A DNA stretch of 64,000 bases. Origin: Paraktedonobacter sp035294465 (lineage in GTDB: Bacteria > Chloroflexota > Ktedonobacteria > Ktedonobacterales > Ktedonobacteraceae). The stretch spans positions 1 to 64,000 of the forward strand of contig DATGKW010000227.1 of NCBI GenBank assembly GCA_035294465.1, written 5' to 3'. This document shows positions 23,936 through 33,156 of this stretch, in pieces (position 1 is the first letter of the stretch; each line of letters begins with the position of its first letter). Position numbers and translations under genes: made by a program. The notes under the pieces were generated by a model, which was not told the origin of the DNA, did not search any database, and saw only the letters and a list, made by a program, of their open reading frames with translations.

Positions 23936-26344
23936 ATGGCTATATCAATCCGAGATAATCTTGCTCCTGTCGCGAAAGAGGCGCAGGCGTTGATGGTGCG
24001 CAATGAGGTTGGGCAGCCTGGCTTTACGCTGACGATCGATGGCAAGACAGTGCAGGCGTATGAGAATCAGACGATTCTGAGCGCGGCGAATGATGCAGGT
24101 ATTACCGATATTCCGAATATGTGCAATGATGAGAAACTGGAGCCGACCGCCGCCTGCCGAATGTGCCTGGTGCATATCGAGGGGCATCCGTTGCCATTGC
24201 CTTCTTGCACAACGCCCGCGCTGCCTGGTATGGTGGTGACGACAAATTCGGATGAGTTGTTCCATATCCGGCGCACCAATCTGGAGATGCTGCTTTCCGA
24301 TCATAACGCGTATTGCCAGCCGCCTTGCCAGGTTGATTGCCCGACGCATATTGATATTCCTGGCTACCTGGAGTTGATTGCGAAGGGGGAGATGAAGGAA
24401 GCGGCTCGCCTGGTGAAGGAAGTGCTGCCTTTCCCCTATATTCTGGGCCTGACCTGTCCCGCGCCCTGCCAGCAAGCTTGTCGTCGCGGGCTGGTTGATG
24501 AGGAGATTGCGATCTGCCGCATGCATGGGCACGCCGCCGAAACGTGCTTGCTCGATCCGCCGGTGCCGTATCCAAAAGATCCGCCGACGGGTAAGAAGGT
24601 GGCGATTGTCGGCAGCGGTCCCGCCGGTCTGACCTGCGCGTATTATCTGGCGCTGAAAGGGCATTATTGCAAGGTGTTTGAGATGCAACCTCAGCCGGGC
24701 GGAATGCTGCGCTATGGCATTCCTGAGTATCGCTTGCCGAAGGATCTGATGGATCGGGAGCTTGATCATGTCTTTCAGTTGGGCGTGGATTTGCAGTGTA
24801 ACGTGAAGCTGGGCCGCGATTTTACGATTGATGATCTGTTTGCCGAGGGCTTTGACGCGGTCTATCTGGCAATTGGCGCGTGGACGAGTAATCCTCTGGG
24901 CACGCCTGGCGAGGATGCGGAGGGCGTGGTCAACGCCATTGCTTTCCTGGGCGAGAAAGTGGAGGGCAAACGAGTTCCGGTCAGGGAGGGCAATGAGGTG
25001 GTGGTGCTGGGCGGCGGCTTTACGACATTTGACTGTACGCGCACGTCGTGCCGCTTTGGCGCGAAGGTTCATACAGCCTATCGTCGCTCGCGTAAGGAGA
25101 TAACGGCAACTGCTGAGGAGATTGAGGACGCGGAGGCGGAGGGCGCTGAGCTTCTCTATTATGAGCAGGCGACGAGGGTAATTGTTGAGGATGGAAAAGT
25201 CAAGGGCCTGGAGTTTATCAGGAATAAGCTGGGGGAACCGGATGCCAGTGGCCGCCGCCGCCCGGTGCCAATTCCTGGGTCGGAGCATGTGATTTCGTGC
25301 GATGTGATTATTCCGGCCTATGGTCAGAAGCCGGATAAGGCCGTGCTGGATGAGAAGTCGGGGGTGAAGTGGACGAAGTGGACAACGATTCAAACCGATC
25401 CCTATAATTTTATGACGGATCGCTATGGGGTGTTTGCCGGTGGTGATGCTCAGCTTGGCGCGAAGACGATTATTGAGTGCGTGGCTCAGGGCAAGCTTGG
25501 TGCGCGTTCGATTGATGCATTCCTGCGCGGCGAGGATATGGCGGAGGTGTCGCGCCGTCTGGAGCTTGAGGAGCGCAAGCCGGATCTGTTTGATATTGTG
25601 CCCTATAAGCCGGTTGAGCCGAAGGTGAAGATGCCGATGCTGCCCTACGAGGAGCGCCGCCGCAATTTCCGCTTGATTGAGAAGGGCTATCTGCGGGAGC
25701 AGGCGATGCGCGAAGCGGGACGCTGCTTGCAGTGTGCCTGCCCGGCTGCCGGTCAATGCGATTTGCAGAAGTATAGCATTGAGCATGGCCTGGCCGATAA
25801 TCGCTTCCATGATGGGGAGCCGAGCGATTATCATGATTATGATTTTGATCTGTCGCATAGCTTTATTCTGCGCGATCCGAATAAGTGCATTAACTGCACG
25901 CAGTGTGTGCGCGTGTGCCACGATGTGATCGGCCCCGATTGCTACGGGATGTTTGGCAAGGGCTTTGATACAATTGTTTCGACGCCATTTAATGTGAGCT
26001 TGCATGATACGGACTGTGTGTCCTGCGGGGCCTGCGTGCAGGTGTGCCCGACCGGCTCGTTGATGATGGCTGAGCGCACGCTGAAGCGCTACGCGTTCGC
26101 GCTTGATCGCTGTATCTTCTGCGGCGATTGTGTAGAGGTCTGCCCGCATGGGGCATTGGGCGAGACTCCCAATTTCGAGCTATCGTTCTTCCATCGCTTC
26201 GGCCCCGATGTGACGCTGGAGAAGGGCGATCTGGCCGTTGCTCCTGATTACCTGGTGCGTCAGCGCCTGCCGCGCGGCAAGAAGGACCTGCCGGTAATGA
26301 GCCCGCTGGTGCGCCCGCTGCCCCCGCGCGGCCTTCGCGAATAA
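23936..26344 (+). CDS. NuoG/GltD-like FAD- and Fe-S-containing NAD(P)H oxidoreductase
   Basis: 802 residues. An N-terminal [2Fe-2S] ferredoxin domain (about 25-110; Cys in PNMCNDE, AACRMC and LPSC) is followed by a GltD-type Cys-rich domain (CQPPCQVDCPTHIDIPGYL, LTCPAPCQQACRRG), an FAD-binding motif (KKVAIVGSGPAGLTCAYYLA), an NAD(P)H-binding motif (NEVVVLGGGFTTFDCTRTSC) and the GVFAGGDAQLGAKTIIECVA flavin end. A final Fe-S domain carries a NuoG-like CLQC/C stretch and three ferredoxin motifs (CINCTQCVRVC, CVSCGACVQVCP, CIFCGDCVEVCP). ATG 23936 has AGAGGAAA upstream. It lacks the molybdopterin-fold body of true NuoG. It probably exchanges electrons between NAD(P)H and ferredoxin-like carriers within this module. 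Confidence 0.88.
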   Translation: MAISIRDNLAPVAKEAQALMVRNEVGQPGFTLTIDGKTVQAYENQTILSAANDAGITDIPNMCNDEKLEPTAACRMCLVHIEGHPLPLPSCTTPALPGMVVTTNSDELFHIRRTNLEMLLSDHNAYCQPPCQVDCPTHIDIPGYLELIAKGEMKEAARLVKEVLPFPYILGLTCPAPCQQACRRGLVDEEIAICRMHGHAAETCLLDPPVPYPKDPPTGKKVAIVGSGPAGLTCAYYLALKGHYCKVFEMQPQPGGMLRYGIPEYRLPKDLMDRELDHVFQLGVDLQCNVKLGRDFTIDDLFAEGFDAVYLAIGAWTSNPLGTPGEDAEGVVNAIAFLGEKVEGKRVPVREGNEVVVLGGGFTTFDCTRTSCRFGAKVHTAYRRSRKEITATAEEIEDAEAEGAELLYYEQATRVIVEDGKVKGLEFIRNKLGEPDASGRRRPVPIPGSEHVISCDVIIPAYGQKPDKAVLDEKSGVKWTKWTTIQTDPYNFMTDRYGVFAGGDAQLGAKTIIECVAQGKLGARSIDAFLRGEDMAEVSRRLELEERKPDLFDIVPYKPVEPKVKMPMLPYEERRRNFRLIEKGYLREQAMREAGRCLQCACPAAGQCDLQKYSIEHGLADNRFHDGEPSDYHDYDFDLSHSFILRDPNKCINCTQCVRVCHDVIGPDCYGMFGKGFDTIVSTPFNVSLHDTDCVSCGACVQVCPTGSLMMAERTLKRYAFALDRCIFCGDCVEVCPHGALGETPNFELSFFHRFGPDVTLEKGDLAVAPDYLVRQRLPRGKKDLPVMSPLVRPLPPRGLRE

Positions 26345-26362
26345 TATTCATTCTTTCAAAAG

Positions 26363-26422
26363 AGGGTGCGCAAGCTGCGTAACAAATCTGTCTCCCAATT
26401 TGTTACGCAGCTTGCGCACCCT
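26363..26422 (+). terminator. 25-bp perfect hairpin ending the complex-I-like operon
   Basis: Arms at 26363-26387 and 26398-26422 pair perfectly over 25 bases with a 10-base loop; GTTTATTT follows. It lies 19 bases after the operon's last stop. The stem is much longer than a typical intrinsic terminator. Confidence 0.7.
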
Positions 26423-26524
26423 GTTTATTTGCCTTTTTCTAATGGCCGGGCCTTTTGTCACGGGCAGATTCCGTGCTACAATAACAATGTTATCTCTGCA
26501 ACTGATAGGAGGAGTCCTTTCTCG

Positions 26525-27919
26525 ATGGCCGGCAAACGTGTCCTCCGTTTCCCTGAGGACTTTCTCTGGGGCACTGCCAATGCTGCTTACCAGTGCGAGG
26601 GCGGCAATACCAATAATCAGTGGTACCGTTGGGAGCAGCAGGGGCATATTCTTTCGGGCGATAGCTGCGGAGATGCTGCCGATTGGTGGCAGCGAGCCGA
26701 AGCTGATTTTGAGCGGGCCGAGCAGATGGAGAACAACGCGCTGCGCCTGAGCCTGGAATGGAGCCGTATCGAACCGGAAGAGGGCCGCCTGGATAGCTCC
26801 GCGATCGATCGCTACCGCGCGATGCTGAGCGATTTGCGGCAGCGGCATATATTGCCGATGGTGACTCTGCATCATTTTACCGAGCCGCTCTGGTTCGCCG
26901 ACCGGGGAGGCTTTACTGATCCGGCGAATATTCGCTATTTCTTGCGCTACGTTAAGTATGTGGTCTCTCATCTCCAGGATCTCTGCGATTTCTGGATCAC
27001 GTTTAACGAGCCAAATGTGTATGCCGCGATGGGCTATCTGATCGGCACATTTCCACCCGGTGAACATGATCTCAAGCGCACACTATTGGTGATACACAAC
27101 CTGCTGCAGGCCCATGTGGCGGCTTTCTATGCCATCAGCGAGCTACAGCCGGAGTCGCGCATTGGCTATTGTCTGCACTATCGCCTCTTCGATCCGGCCA
27201 ACCCCTTCTGGCTGCCCGATGTTGTAACGGCTTCTCTTCAGGAGGAGAGCTTTAACTGGGCGCTCCTCAAGGCGGCTGAGACCGGCCATTTTTCCTTCCC
27301 GCTGAATTTCGCAATGAAACCGCTCGCACGTGCCAGGGGGACGCGCGACTATCATGGCGTGAACTACTACACGCGCGAAATGGTGCATTTTGATCCAACG
27401 AAAGCAAATGAGCTGTTTGCTCGCCGTTTTAATCGGCCCGGCGCTGTGATGAACGATCCGGGCGCGCAGGGATCCTTCGGCGAGATTTATCCAGAGGGCC
27501 TCTATCGCGTTCTCAAGTCGGTATACAGGCTGACGCGTGGCAACAAGCCACTCTATATTACCGAGAATGGCTTTTGCGATGCCAGGGATGATCGCCGCCC
27601 GCGCGCGATCCTGGAGCATCTGGCTATGGTACATCGCGCAATTCAGGAAGGAATTCCTGTGCGCGGCTATCTGCACTGGACGCTGGTGGATAACTTTGAA
27701 TGGGCCGAAGGTTGGAGCGCACGCTTCGGGCTGATCGAGCTGAACCAGCACACGCAGGAGCGTGTCCCTCGTATCAGCGCCAGCCTCTATGGTGAAATCT
27801 GTCGCGCCAATGCCATTACCGAAGATATGGTTGAACGTTACGCGCCCGAGGCCATAGATACGATTTTTGGCTTGAACGAAAAAGCGGGGAGTACCACGCG
27901 AATTTTTCATTCAAAATGA
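26525..27919 (+). CDS. glycoside hydrolase family 1 beta-glucosidase/beta-galactosidase
   Basis: 464 residues, normal for GH1, no signal peptide, so cytoplasmic. FPEDFLWGTANAAYQCEGG opens the barrel; acid/base Glu162 lies in TFNEPN and nucleophile Glu347 in ITENGF; LHWTLVDNFEWAEGWSARFG near the end is the conserved aglycone-site stretch. Retaining hydrolysis of beta-linked glucosides or related sugars is expected; exact specificity cannot be read. ATG 26525 has AGGAGGAG about 11 bases upstream. The 53-residue gene follows after 33 bases. Confidence 0.95.
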   Translation: MAGKRVLRFPEDFLWGTANAAYQCEGGNTNNQWYRWEQQGHILSGDSCGDAADWWQRAEADFERAEQMENNALRLSLEWSRIEPEEGRLDSSAIDRYRAMLSDLRQRHILPMVTLHHFTEPLWFADRGGFTDPANIRYFLRYVKYVVSHLQDLCDFWITFNEPNVYAAMGYLIGTFPPGEHDLKRTLLVIHNLLQAHVAAFYAISELQPESRIGYCLHYRLFDPANPFWLPDVVTASLQEESFNWALLKAAETGHFSFPLNFAMKPLARARGTRDYHGVNYYTREMVHFDPTKANELFARRFNRPGAVMNDPGAQGSFGEIYPEGLYRVLKSVYRLTRGNKPLYITENGFCDARDDRRPRAILEHLAMVHRAIQEGIPVRGYLHWTLVDNFEWAEGWSARFGLIELNQHTQERVPRISASLYGEICRANAITEDMVERYAPEAIDTIFGLNEKAGSTTRIFHSK

Positions 27920-27952
27920 GAAATATATTGTGGTTTCGGAAGGAGGATATTC

Positions 27953-28114
27953 ATGGAATGCCTGATCTGTTTGAGTTTGAGTGGTGAACGGCGTATTTCG
28001 CCTGGCCCATTTATTCACAAGGGCGCCTATCGGGTGGTTGATCATGCCATTCCAGCTTCAGAGTTGACAACGTTTTGCAAGAAGTTTACCCAACAATTTC
28101 AGACCTTCCTGTAG
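27953..28114 (+). CDS. 53-residue small protein with N-terminal CxxC
   Basis: A short frame with a very strong ribosome site (AAGGAGG, 7 bases before ATG). It begins MECLICLSLSGERRISPGPF and ends in TFCKKFTQQFQTFL. The opening ECLIC and the GPFIHKGAYRVVDHAIP stretch faintly recall the start of HIT-family proteins, but it is far too short and lacks the His triad. Function unknown. It is probably co-transcribed with the GH1 gene. Confidence 0.5.
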   Translation: MECLICLSLSGERRISPGPFIHKGAYRVVDHAIPASELTTFCKKFTQQFQTFL

Positions 28115-28160
28115 GAACTCCCGTTCTCTATGGATTTGACTGGTAAAAAGAAGGTGACTT

Positions 28161-28188
28161 TTGCTTGATTCCTCCGTAGAGATATACT
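28161..28188 (+). promoter_or_regulatory. candidate promoter of the XRE-GAF regulator
   Basis: TTGCTT (28161-28166), 16-base spacer, TATACT (28183-28188), about 96 bases before the start codon at 28284. Confidence 0.4.
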
Positions 28189-28283
28189 ATTATACATTGG
28201 TGAAAAAGATGTTTATCTTTGCGGCATAGAGAGACATAGTATAAGTTCAGGGGCTTCTGTGGGGAAAGGGCTCAAGAAGAGTT

Positions 28284-29276
28284 ATGGAAACGAAGCACAA
28301 TTTTTCTAGCTGGCAGGAATTTCTTGGCCGGCTCATTAAAAACCCCCAGGAGAAACAGCGCCTCGCACGTGAAGCCGACGTCAGGCCGATTACTTTGAAG
28401 CGCTGGGCGACAGGAGAATCGCAGCCGCGTGAGGAAAATATTCATCGCCTGGCCCGTGCGCTTGCGCCAGAACTTTCCGATATTTTCCTGAGCCTGGTCG
28501 AGAAAGAGTTTCCCGCTTTTGTTCACGAAAGTTTTCAGCCCAACCACGTCGTACCGGAAATCTCCTCCGAACTCTATGCGCGGGCGATGCAGACGTATGC
28601 AGAAGTTCCTCCGGCCCTGGTTCGCGATGCACTCTATAGACTGATCATAGAAAACGCTCTTCAGCAGTTTGATCCCGATAGTCTGGGGATGTCTATTGCC
28701 CTGGTGAGTTGTGTTCCTCCCTTACCAGGGCAAAAAGTTCGCTGTTTACGCCAGGTTGGCGGAATGGGCACTCCTCCCTGGGAAAGGGACCTGGGGCGCA
28801 AGACCATTTTTTTAGGGTCAGAATCGATAGCAGGTAACGCTGTTATGAGCTACAAGGTTGTCTCGATAGAGAGCCGGGACTCCTCGACGTTTACCCCGGC
28901 CAACTGGACCGATTTCGAGCAGAGTGCGATTGCCGCGCCCATTCTCCGCCAGGCTCGTGTGGCCGGGGCCTTGCTTGCATCGAGTTGCCATCCTCATTAT
29001 TTCACTCAAGCTCATCGAGATCTCCTGGAGGGCTATGCTCACCTGGCGACTTTGATCTTTGAGCCAGGTGAGTTTTACGATTCTGATGATATTATGCTGG
29101 GTGCCATGCCCGGCTTTAAACTCCAGGCACCGCACTTCGCCAACTTTGAGCAGCGCGTCTCACTTAAACTGACAGAGGCGGCACAAAGCAAAGGTGGCAT
29201 GGCTCTCCAGCTTGCTCGCCAACGCGTCTGGCAGGATATCGCTGAAGAGCTTTTACAGGTGCCGGCCGGGGAATAA
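28284..29276 (+). CDS. XRE-like HTH regulator with GAF-like sensor domain
   Basis: 330 residues. N-terminal helix-turn-helix of the Cro/cI type (SSWQEFLGRLIKNPQEKQRL, then ITLKRWATGESQPREENIHR, about 8-65). A helical linker leads to a GAF-like domain (about 110-265; SIALVSCVPPLPG, GMGTPPWERDLGRKTIFLGS, SAIAAPILRQARVAGALLAS). The domain may bind a small ligand. Flanked by GH1 and GH3 glycosidases, so a sugar-responsive role is a guess. AAGAAGAG lies before the ATG. Confidence 0.8.
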   Translation: METKHNFSSWQEFLGRLIKNPQEKQRLAREADVRPITLKRWATGESQPREENIHRLARALAPELSDIFLSLVEKEFPAFVHESFQPNHVVPEISSELYARAMQTYAEVPPALVRDALYRLIIENALQQFDPDSLGMSIALVSCVPPLPGQKVRCLRQVGGMGTPPWERDLGRKTIFLGSESIAGNAVMSYKVVSIESRDSSTFTPANWTDFEQSAIAAPILRQARVAGALLASSCHPHYFTQAHRDLLEGYAHLATLIFEPGEFYDSDDIMLGAMPGFKLQAPHFANFEQRVSLKLTEAAQSKGGMALQLARQRVWQDIAEELLQVPAGE

Positions 29277-29322
29277 GGGAAAGCTCATGAATGGAGCAAC
29301 GCAGCCGGCAGCGTCGTTTCAT

Positions 29323-31581
29323 TCACCCTTTCACGGCTTGATTGACCTGCTCGACCAATGCTTCTACCTGCTCTTCGGAAAGAGCGCCGAAGGAGGCCAG
29401 TTTGATCAGTGGCAGGCCCAGGATCATTTCCATGTCAGGGCTCTCTGCTTCTTCTGTGGCCTGGTTGGCCAGGGCGCTCATCAGGACTTCGGCGGCTTTG
29501 GGATGCATGAAGAATTTTTTCAGCGGCTGCCACTTGTTAAAGATCGGCGTGGCAGGCCGGGTATGAAGCGTAACCTGCGCGCTCAGCACAATCTGCGCGC
29601 TGGATTTGCCGATCAGGATCTCAAATTCTCCGGATTCGCTCTGCCAGCCTCCTGCTTCGCTGTCATAGAATGCGAAATCGCGGGGTTCCAGGGTCAGGCG
29701 CACTGCTTTCTCCTCGCCGGGATCCAGGGCAACTTTAGCGAAAGCCTTGAGTTCTTTTTCTGGTCGCACCACACTGGCTTCGAGATCGCGTACATAAAGC
29801 TGGATCACTTCTTTGCCCGCACGTGTTCCTGTATTGCGCACGCGCACCGTGACCTCCAGATTCTCTTCGTCGGTGATGGTGGATTGGCTGAGCTGGATAT
29901 CAGTGTACTCGAAGGTGGTATAGGAAAGGCCATAGCCGAAAGGAAAAAGTGGCGCAATTTTTTTCTTGTCATAATATCTATATCCAACAAACAACCCTTC
30001 ACCGTAACGTACCTGGCCGGCCTCTCCGGGATAGTTGAGATATGCCGGTGTATCTTCCAAACGGCGCGCGAAGGTTTCTGCCAGCCTGCCTGACGGGTTG
30101 ACCCGACCAAGCAGGACGTCGGCGGTGGCGCCTCCCGAGGCCTGCCCGCCCAGGCCGGCCTCAAGTACCGCCTTTGGGCTCTCGATCCAGGGCATTGTGA
30201 CTGCTGAACCGTTGCAGAGTACCACAACGGTATTGGGCTGGACGCGGCACACTTCCTCGATCAGGCGATTATGGGCTGCGGGCAGGTTAAGATGCGCGCG
30301 ATCTGAGCCCTCCGCTTCGTCTTTATCGGTCAGCCCGGCAAGGATGATTGCTACATGTGCTGCGCGTGCCACCTCAACAGCTTCTTGCAAAAGAACCTGG
30401 TTCGGGCTGCCATCTTCTGTGTAGCCTTCTGCGTAAGTCAGCTCGACCTGTCCATGCAGCAGTTGCTGTAACTCGTCGTAGGCATTATCTATCTTGAGTG
30501 GATTTACGCGAGCGCTGCCTGCGCCCAGGAAACGTGGGAATTTCGCGAAACGCCCGATGATCGCGAGTGAACGAGTTGTTTCCGGCTTGAGTGGCAGAAG
30601 GCCGTCCTCATTTTTAAGTAGCACCATTGATTCGGCGGCGGCTCTGCGTACCAGGGCGTGGTGTGCGTCCTGATCGAACGTCGCGTCCGGTTGACGCTGC
30701 TCCAGCCCTTGGAAGATCAGCCGCAGGATACGTCCGGCAGCTTCGTCGATGGTCTCTTCAGAGAGCAAGCCGTTCCTGACCAGTTGAGCGATCTTTTCTG
30801 TATGATTCCCCGGTTTGCCAGGCATTTCCAGGTCCAGCCCGGCAGCCAGCGCCTTCGCCTTCTCGTTCACCGCGCCCCAGTCGGAGACGACCACGCCTTC
30901 ATACGCCCATTCCGTTTTCAAGATCTGGCGCAGGAGTTTAGGATGTTCAGAGGCGTAAACGCCATTCACTTTGTTATACGCTGCCATGACCGTCCAGGGC
31001 CTGGCTTTTCTGACGATGCGCTCAAAGGCCGCAAGGTAGATCTCGCGCAGAGTACGCTCGTCTACTTCCGCGCTGATGGTCATGCGCTCGTATTCTTGAT
31101 TGTTGCAGGCAAAATGCTTCAGTGAAGTGCCAACTCCTTTGCTTTGCACTCCACGCACGAAGGCCGTGCCCATCTCGCCAGCCAGAACCGGATCTTCTGA
31201 GTAGTACTCAAAGCAACGTCCGCCCAGCGGCGTGCGTTTGATGTTGACGCCAGGGCCCAGTACTACCTGAACGTCGTTCGCCAGGCATTCCTGTGCCAGC
31301 GCTTGCCCGATCTCCTCCACCAGCGCACAATCCCACGAGGAAGCCAGGGCGGCAGCCGACGGGAAACAGGTGGCCGGGACGGATTGAGCGGCCAGTTCGT
31401 TGTCATTGTATGGCTTGCGCAGACCACTGGGGCCGTCATTGACGTTGATTGCCTGTATACCCAGCCGTTCAACCCCGTGCGTTTGCCAGAAGCCATTGCC
31501 GATGGTCAGTTGAATTTTCTCTTCCAGAGTCATCTGGCCAAGCAATTCTTGGATACGCGTATTTCTGTTCTGTTCTTTCAA
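29323..31581 (-). CDS. glycoside hydrolase family 3 beta-glucosidase
   Basis: 752 residues. N-terminal (beta/alpha)8 domain with nucleophile Asp234 in GVVVSDWGAV, SLKHFACNNQEYERMTI, and the alpha/beta sandwich with ESMVLLKNEDGLLPL and AIIGRFAKFPRFLGAGSARV. A fibronectin-III-like C-terminal domain follows (EVTVRVRNTGTRAGKEVIQL). No signal peptide, so probably cytoplasmic and working with the GH1 enzyme on beta-glucosides. The only sensible start is TTG (complement of 31579-31581) after a GAAAGG site. It converges on the XRE-GAF gene with 46 bases between stops. Confidence 0.95.
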   Translation of the reverse strand: MKEQNRNTRIQELLGQMTLEEKIQLTIGNGFWQTHGVERLGIQAINVNDGPSGLRKPYNDNELAAQSVPATCFPSAAALASSWDCALVEEIGQALAQECLANDVQVVLGPGVNIKRTPLGGRCFEYYSEDPVLAGEMGTAFVRGVQSKGVGTSLKHFACNNQEYERMTISAEVDERTLREIYLAAFERIVRKARPWTVMAAYNKVNGVYASEHPKLLRQILKTEWAYEGVVVSDWGAVNEKAKALAAGLDLEMPGKPGNHTEKIAQLVRNGLLSEETIDEAAGRILRLIFQGLEQRQPDATFDQDAHHALVRRAAAESMVLLKNEDGLLPLKPETTRSLAIIGRFAKFPRFLGAGSARVNPLKIDNAYDELQQLLHGQVELTYAEGYTEDGSPNQVLLQEAVEVARAAHVAIILAGLTDKDEAEGSDRAHLNLPAAHNRLIEEVCRVQPNTVVVLCNGSAVTMPWIESPKAVLEAGLGGQASGGATADVLLGRVNPSGRLAETFARRLEDTPAYLNYPGEAGQVRYGEGLFVGYRYYDKKKIAPLFPFGYGLSYTTFEYTDIQLSQSTITDEENLEVTVRVRNTGTRAGKEVIQLYVRDLEASVVRPEKELKAFAKVALDPGEEKAVRLTLEPRDFAFYDSEAGGWQSESGEFEILIGKSSAQIVLSAQVTLHTRPATPIFNKWQPLKKFFMHPKAAEVLMSALANQATEEAESPDMEMILGLPLIKLASFGALSEEQVEALVEQVNQAVKG

Positions 31582-31712
31582 TCTGAGGGCCTTTCGCTGC
31601 TACAATAATTTACTCGTGTCAATGAGTCGCGTTTGATCTCTCTTTTATGCTGCTAAACTGTATCCATGACTGGACTGGATACAGGTAAAACTTATTATAG
31701 CTGTTTGTAGTA

Positions 31713-31777
31713 GAAAAAGGTAGAAGAACAACGTGAGTAGGCGGCAAAAAATGACCCACTCACGTTGTTCTTCTACC
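31713..31777 (-). terminator. intrinsic terminator of the DUF2382 gene
   Basis: A 20-bp perfect stem (31719-31738 and 31758-31777, loop 19). On the minus strand it is followed by TTTTT, about 48 bases after the DUF2382 stop. Confidence 0.8.
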
Positions 31778-31824
31778 CTGGCAAGAAACGTTTCTGGCAA
31801 AGGCAATTCAGGAAGGTCACGCGC

Positions 31825-32820
31825 TTAGCTACCAGGGCCAGGCTGCGCAGGGCGATCAGCGCTTTTATCCCACAGTGGATGGTCGGGACTCAAGTCCCAT
31901 ATAGGCACATCGCCTTCGCGTTCCAGACGGGCTTCCTCGCGCCTGACTGTCTCTGTGATATGGCGGGTTTCATGCAGCTCGTGTTTACCGATGATTACCT
32001 CGCCAATGGTTACGTTCTGCTTGCTTACCCTGACCTCTTCATCATGAATGGGAATGCGAATAGTTTGCCCGGCTCCAATTGGCTCTTCGGCAGCACTGGC
32101 ATCTTCTGCCAATGTCCGACGCTCGACGACAACTTCCTCGCGGGTTACAGGCACATCAAGGCTTTCTTGCGAGCTTACGACTTCTTTGCGTAAAATAACC
32201 TCGCCGGCCTGGTGTGGTTGCTTATACGCCCGAAGTTGCTCAGCATGCAGACGCATATGCTGTTCCTGTTCAAGATGTGGGCGCCCCTCACGAGCAGGTT
32301 GAGGAGAACCTTTCTCACGCCGCTCTGCTCTGGCTTCGGTTTCGAGAGACGGCTGCTCTTCACGCGCTGTCCGCGGTGGAGGCATTTTCTCACGCTGCTC
32401 CATTCTGGCTTCGGTTCCGAGGGACGGCTGCTCTTCACGTGCTATCCGTGATGGAGGCATTTTCTCACGCCGCTCTGCCGCTGCTCCCGTTCCGCTGGCT
32501 GTGCTTGCCGCTGCTCTTTTTTCCGGTCCATAAGCACCATGGCTGAGCAGGATTGAGGTTGCGTCCGGTATACGTGTGCTGCTCGTCACTGAAACTAGCG
32601 GATGGCCTGCTTCGCATTCTCTCTGGTAGAACTTGATATCTTCGGGGGCAACTCCCATATCTATCAAGTCGCGTATGACCTCTCCCTGAGACTTGCGCTC
32701 CGAAGAATAGCGAATTTGATCGTTCTGGAAACCGGCCTTCTGCAAGGCGGCTATGGTCTCGTCTGCTTTACTACGGTTGTTGAAAACGCCTACAACGGTG
32801 GTTGGTCTCACATCTGCCAT
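31825..32820 (-). CDS. stress-type protein: YsnF/DUF2382 domain with repeated linker
   Basis: 331 residues. The N-terminal domain (VVGVFNNRSKADETIAALQK ... IRDLIDMGVAPEDIKFYQRE) is the general-stress GsiB/17M-like fold. A basic/acidic linker contains a 25-residue repeat (EKMPPxRxAREEQPSLxTEA) in two full and one partial copies. The C-terminal DUF2382 domain has ILRKEVVSSQESLDVPVTRE and IRIPIHDEEVRVSKQNVTIG. Such proteins accompany desiccation and oxidative stress responses; biochemical role unknown. ATG 32820 has AAAGGA upstream; a frame from 32853 lacks a site. Confidence 0.85.
   Translation of the reverse strand: MADVRPTTVVGVFNNRSKADETIAALQKAGFQNDQIRYSSERKSQGEVIRDLIDMGVAPEDIKFYQRECEAGHPLVSVTSSTRIPDATSILLSHGAYGPEKRAAASTASGTGAAAERREKMPPSRIAREEQPSLGTEARMEQREKMPPPRTAREEQPSLETEARAERREKGSPQPAREGRPHLEQEQHMRLHAEQLRAYKQPHQAGEVILRKEVVSSQESLDVPVTREEVVVERRTLAEDASAAEEPIGAGQTIRIPIHDEEVRVSKQNVTIGEVIIGKHELHETRHITETVRREEARLEREGDVPIWDLSPDHPLWDKSADRPAQPGPGS
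32301..32480 (-). repeat. 75-bp in-frame tandem repeat in the DUF2382 gene
   Basis: The sequence TTTCTCACGC recurs at 32311, 32386 and 32461, exactly 75 bases apart, with high identity between copies. It encodes the 25-residue charged linker repeats and keeps frame. Confidence 0.8.
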
Positions 32821-33156
32821 ATGGTTCTGTCCTTTCAACCTTCTCATCCACATTGCGGTTCTCCACGGTATGGTTCTACCTTGTCCCGACGCATGCCCTT
32901 ATCAGATAGGTATACGTATGAAAATCCTGGTCTGTTTCAATCTATTGAAGAAATTCGATTAGAAATACATCGCTTTTCTAAAAACATACGCTACGAGTTT
33001 CCCTGTCTGTACCTTATCTTTGCTGATGTGTTATGATTAGCTCCAAGAATTTTCCTGAGAACGGGTAGCTCTCCTGGATGGCCTCAGAGTTTACTAACGC
33101 GTTCGGGAGAGATGCATAGCCTGACATGGAACATATCGCAGGGAGGAAGGAAAGAT

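Noticed and set aside
23945..26149. A 734-codon open frame on the minus strand
   Set aside because: It is antisense to the NuoG/GltD-like gene, is low in recognisable motifs, and arises from the codon bias of that gene.
26363..26422. Inverted repeat as insertion-sequence ends
   Set aside because: The arms are only 10 bases apart and no transposase lies nearby, so a hairpin is the simpler reading.
29194..30093. A 299-codon plus-strand frame
   Set aside because: Antisense to the GH3 gene end and overlapping the XRE-GAF gene; no motif and no ribosome site.
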